Position numbers and translations under genes: made by a program
Notes under the pieces: generated by a model
Told to the model about the DNA's origin: nothing
What the model saw: the letters and a program-made list of their open reading frames with translations, nothing else
Databases searched by the model: none
Shown: positions 5,067-5,230 of the stretch, piece by piece
How the letters are laid out: the number at the start of each line of letters is the position of its first letter
Numbering within the stretch: the first letter of the stretch is position 1
Source of the DNA: Verrucomicrobiota bacterium
GTDB lineage: Bacteria; Verrucomicrobiota; Verrucomicrobiia; Chthoniobacterales; JAFAMB01
Direction: 5' to 3'
Length of the DNA stretch: 5,230 bases
NCBI GenBank assembly: GCA_019241095.1
Contig: JAFAXJ010000235.1
Coordinates: 1 to 5,230, forward strand

Positions 5067-5230
5067 ATGAATCCTGAACCCTCCGACTTCGCCCAGAGAC
5101 TTGCGGAAAGAAAAGAGTCTGCGCGCTCAACACTCCGCCCGGTTTCCAATGAGGAGCTGCGGAACCTAGTCGCGGAGCTTTTCCCTGAGCATGGTGAGAC
5201 GCATCCCTTTATGGAAGCGTTTACACGGTT
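5067..5230 (+). CDS. N-terminal part of an unrecognised hydrophilic protein (runs out of window)
   Basis: From ATG 5067 the frame stays open to the window end, giving 54 complete codons. The visible part reads MNPEPSDFAQRLAERKESAR, followed by a segment with STLRPVSNEELRNLVAELFPEH and then HPFMEAFTR. It is hydrophilic, rich in Glu, Arg and Leu, and probably two helices joined by a proline turn, with no signal peptide or membrane segment. No strong Shine-Dalgarno precedes the ATG; the nearest GAGG is about 27 bases away. The frame is also open for some distance upstream, but without an ATG or GTG start close by. The regular amphipathic pattern and ordinary composition suggest a real gene, but I do not recognise the family. 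If real, it would be divergent from the exonuclease gene across a long spacer. Confidence 0.52.
   Translation, partial: MNPEPSDFAQRLAERKESARSTLRPVSNEELRNLVAELFPEHGETHPFMEAFTR

Noticed and set aside
4958..5149. 63-codon minus-strand frame
   Set aside because: It is antisense to the start of the more protein-like plus-strand frame at 5067 and shows no motif.
1..5230. CRISPR array, toxin-antitoxin, phage, retron or other defence system
   Set aside because: No regularly spaced repeats, reverse transcriptase, nuclease-plus-antitoxin pair or phage gene is seen. The exonuclease is a standard housekeeping repair enzyme with all catalytic residues.

Overview
The window looks like chromosomal DNA of a bacterium with a Gram-negative type of gene content and roughly balanced base composition. 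It carries housekeeping genes (rodA for sidewall peptidoglycan synthesis, an xth-type exonuclease III), two unrelated ABC transporter pieces and small unrecognised genes. The phylum cannot be fixed from this stretch. The mix and the sparse Shine-Dalgarno signals would fit a soil lineage such as Verrucomicrobiota or Acidobacteriota, but that is only an impression.

Layout. Positions 1-396 (+) hold the C-terminal half of an ABC-2 type exporter permease cut by the window edge. A possible 67-residue gene (393-596, +) overlaps its stop. Converging on it is a minus-strand gene (667-1320) for an unrecognised single-pass membrane protein with a Pro/Ser-rich linker and a charged helical tail. A 242-base gap with an inverted repeat over a possible -10 box separates this from a compact minus-strand pair: an OppF/DppF-like ATPase (2729-3511) followed by rodA (1563-2717). 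The rodA ribosome binding site lies on the ATPase stop codon. Upstream of the pair is a 165-base gap with inverted repeats and a possible promoter, and then an exonuclease III gene (3677-4450, -). The last part (about 4470-5066) has no convincing gene, only several short palindromes. A new plus-strand gene begins at 5067 and runs out of the window.

How the genes relate. Only the ATPase-rodA pair shows evidence of co-expression. The ATPase has every motif needed for ATP hydrolysis but no oligopeptide permease genes beside it, and rodA has none of its usual mreBCD/mrdA neighbours. The xth gene looks like an independent DNA-repair gene. I found no defence system, CRISPR array, RNA gene or complete mobile element. 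The points most worth a second look are the ATPase-rodA coupling, the membrane protein with the SHOCT-like tail, and the palindrome-bearing non-coding segment.
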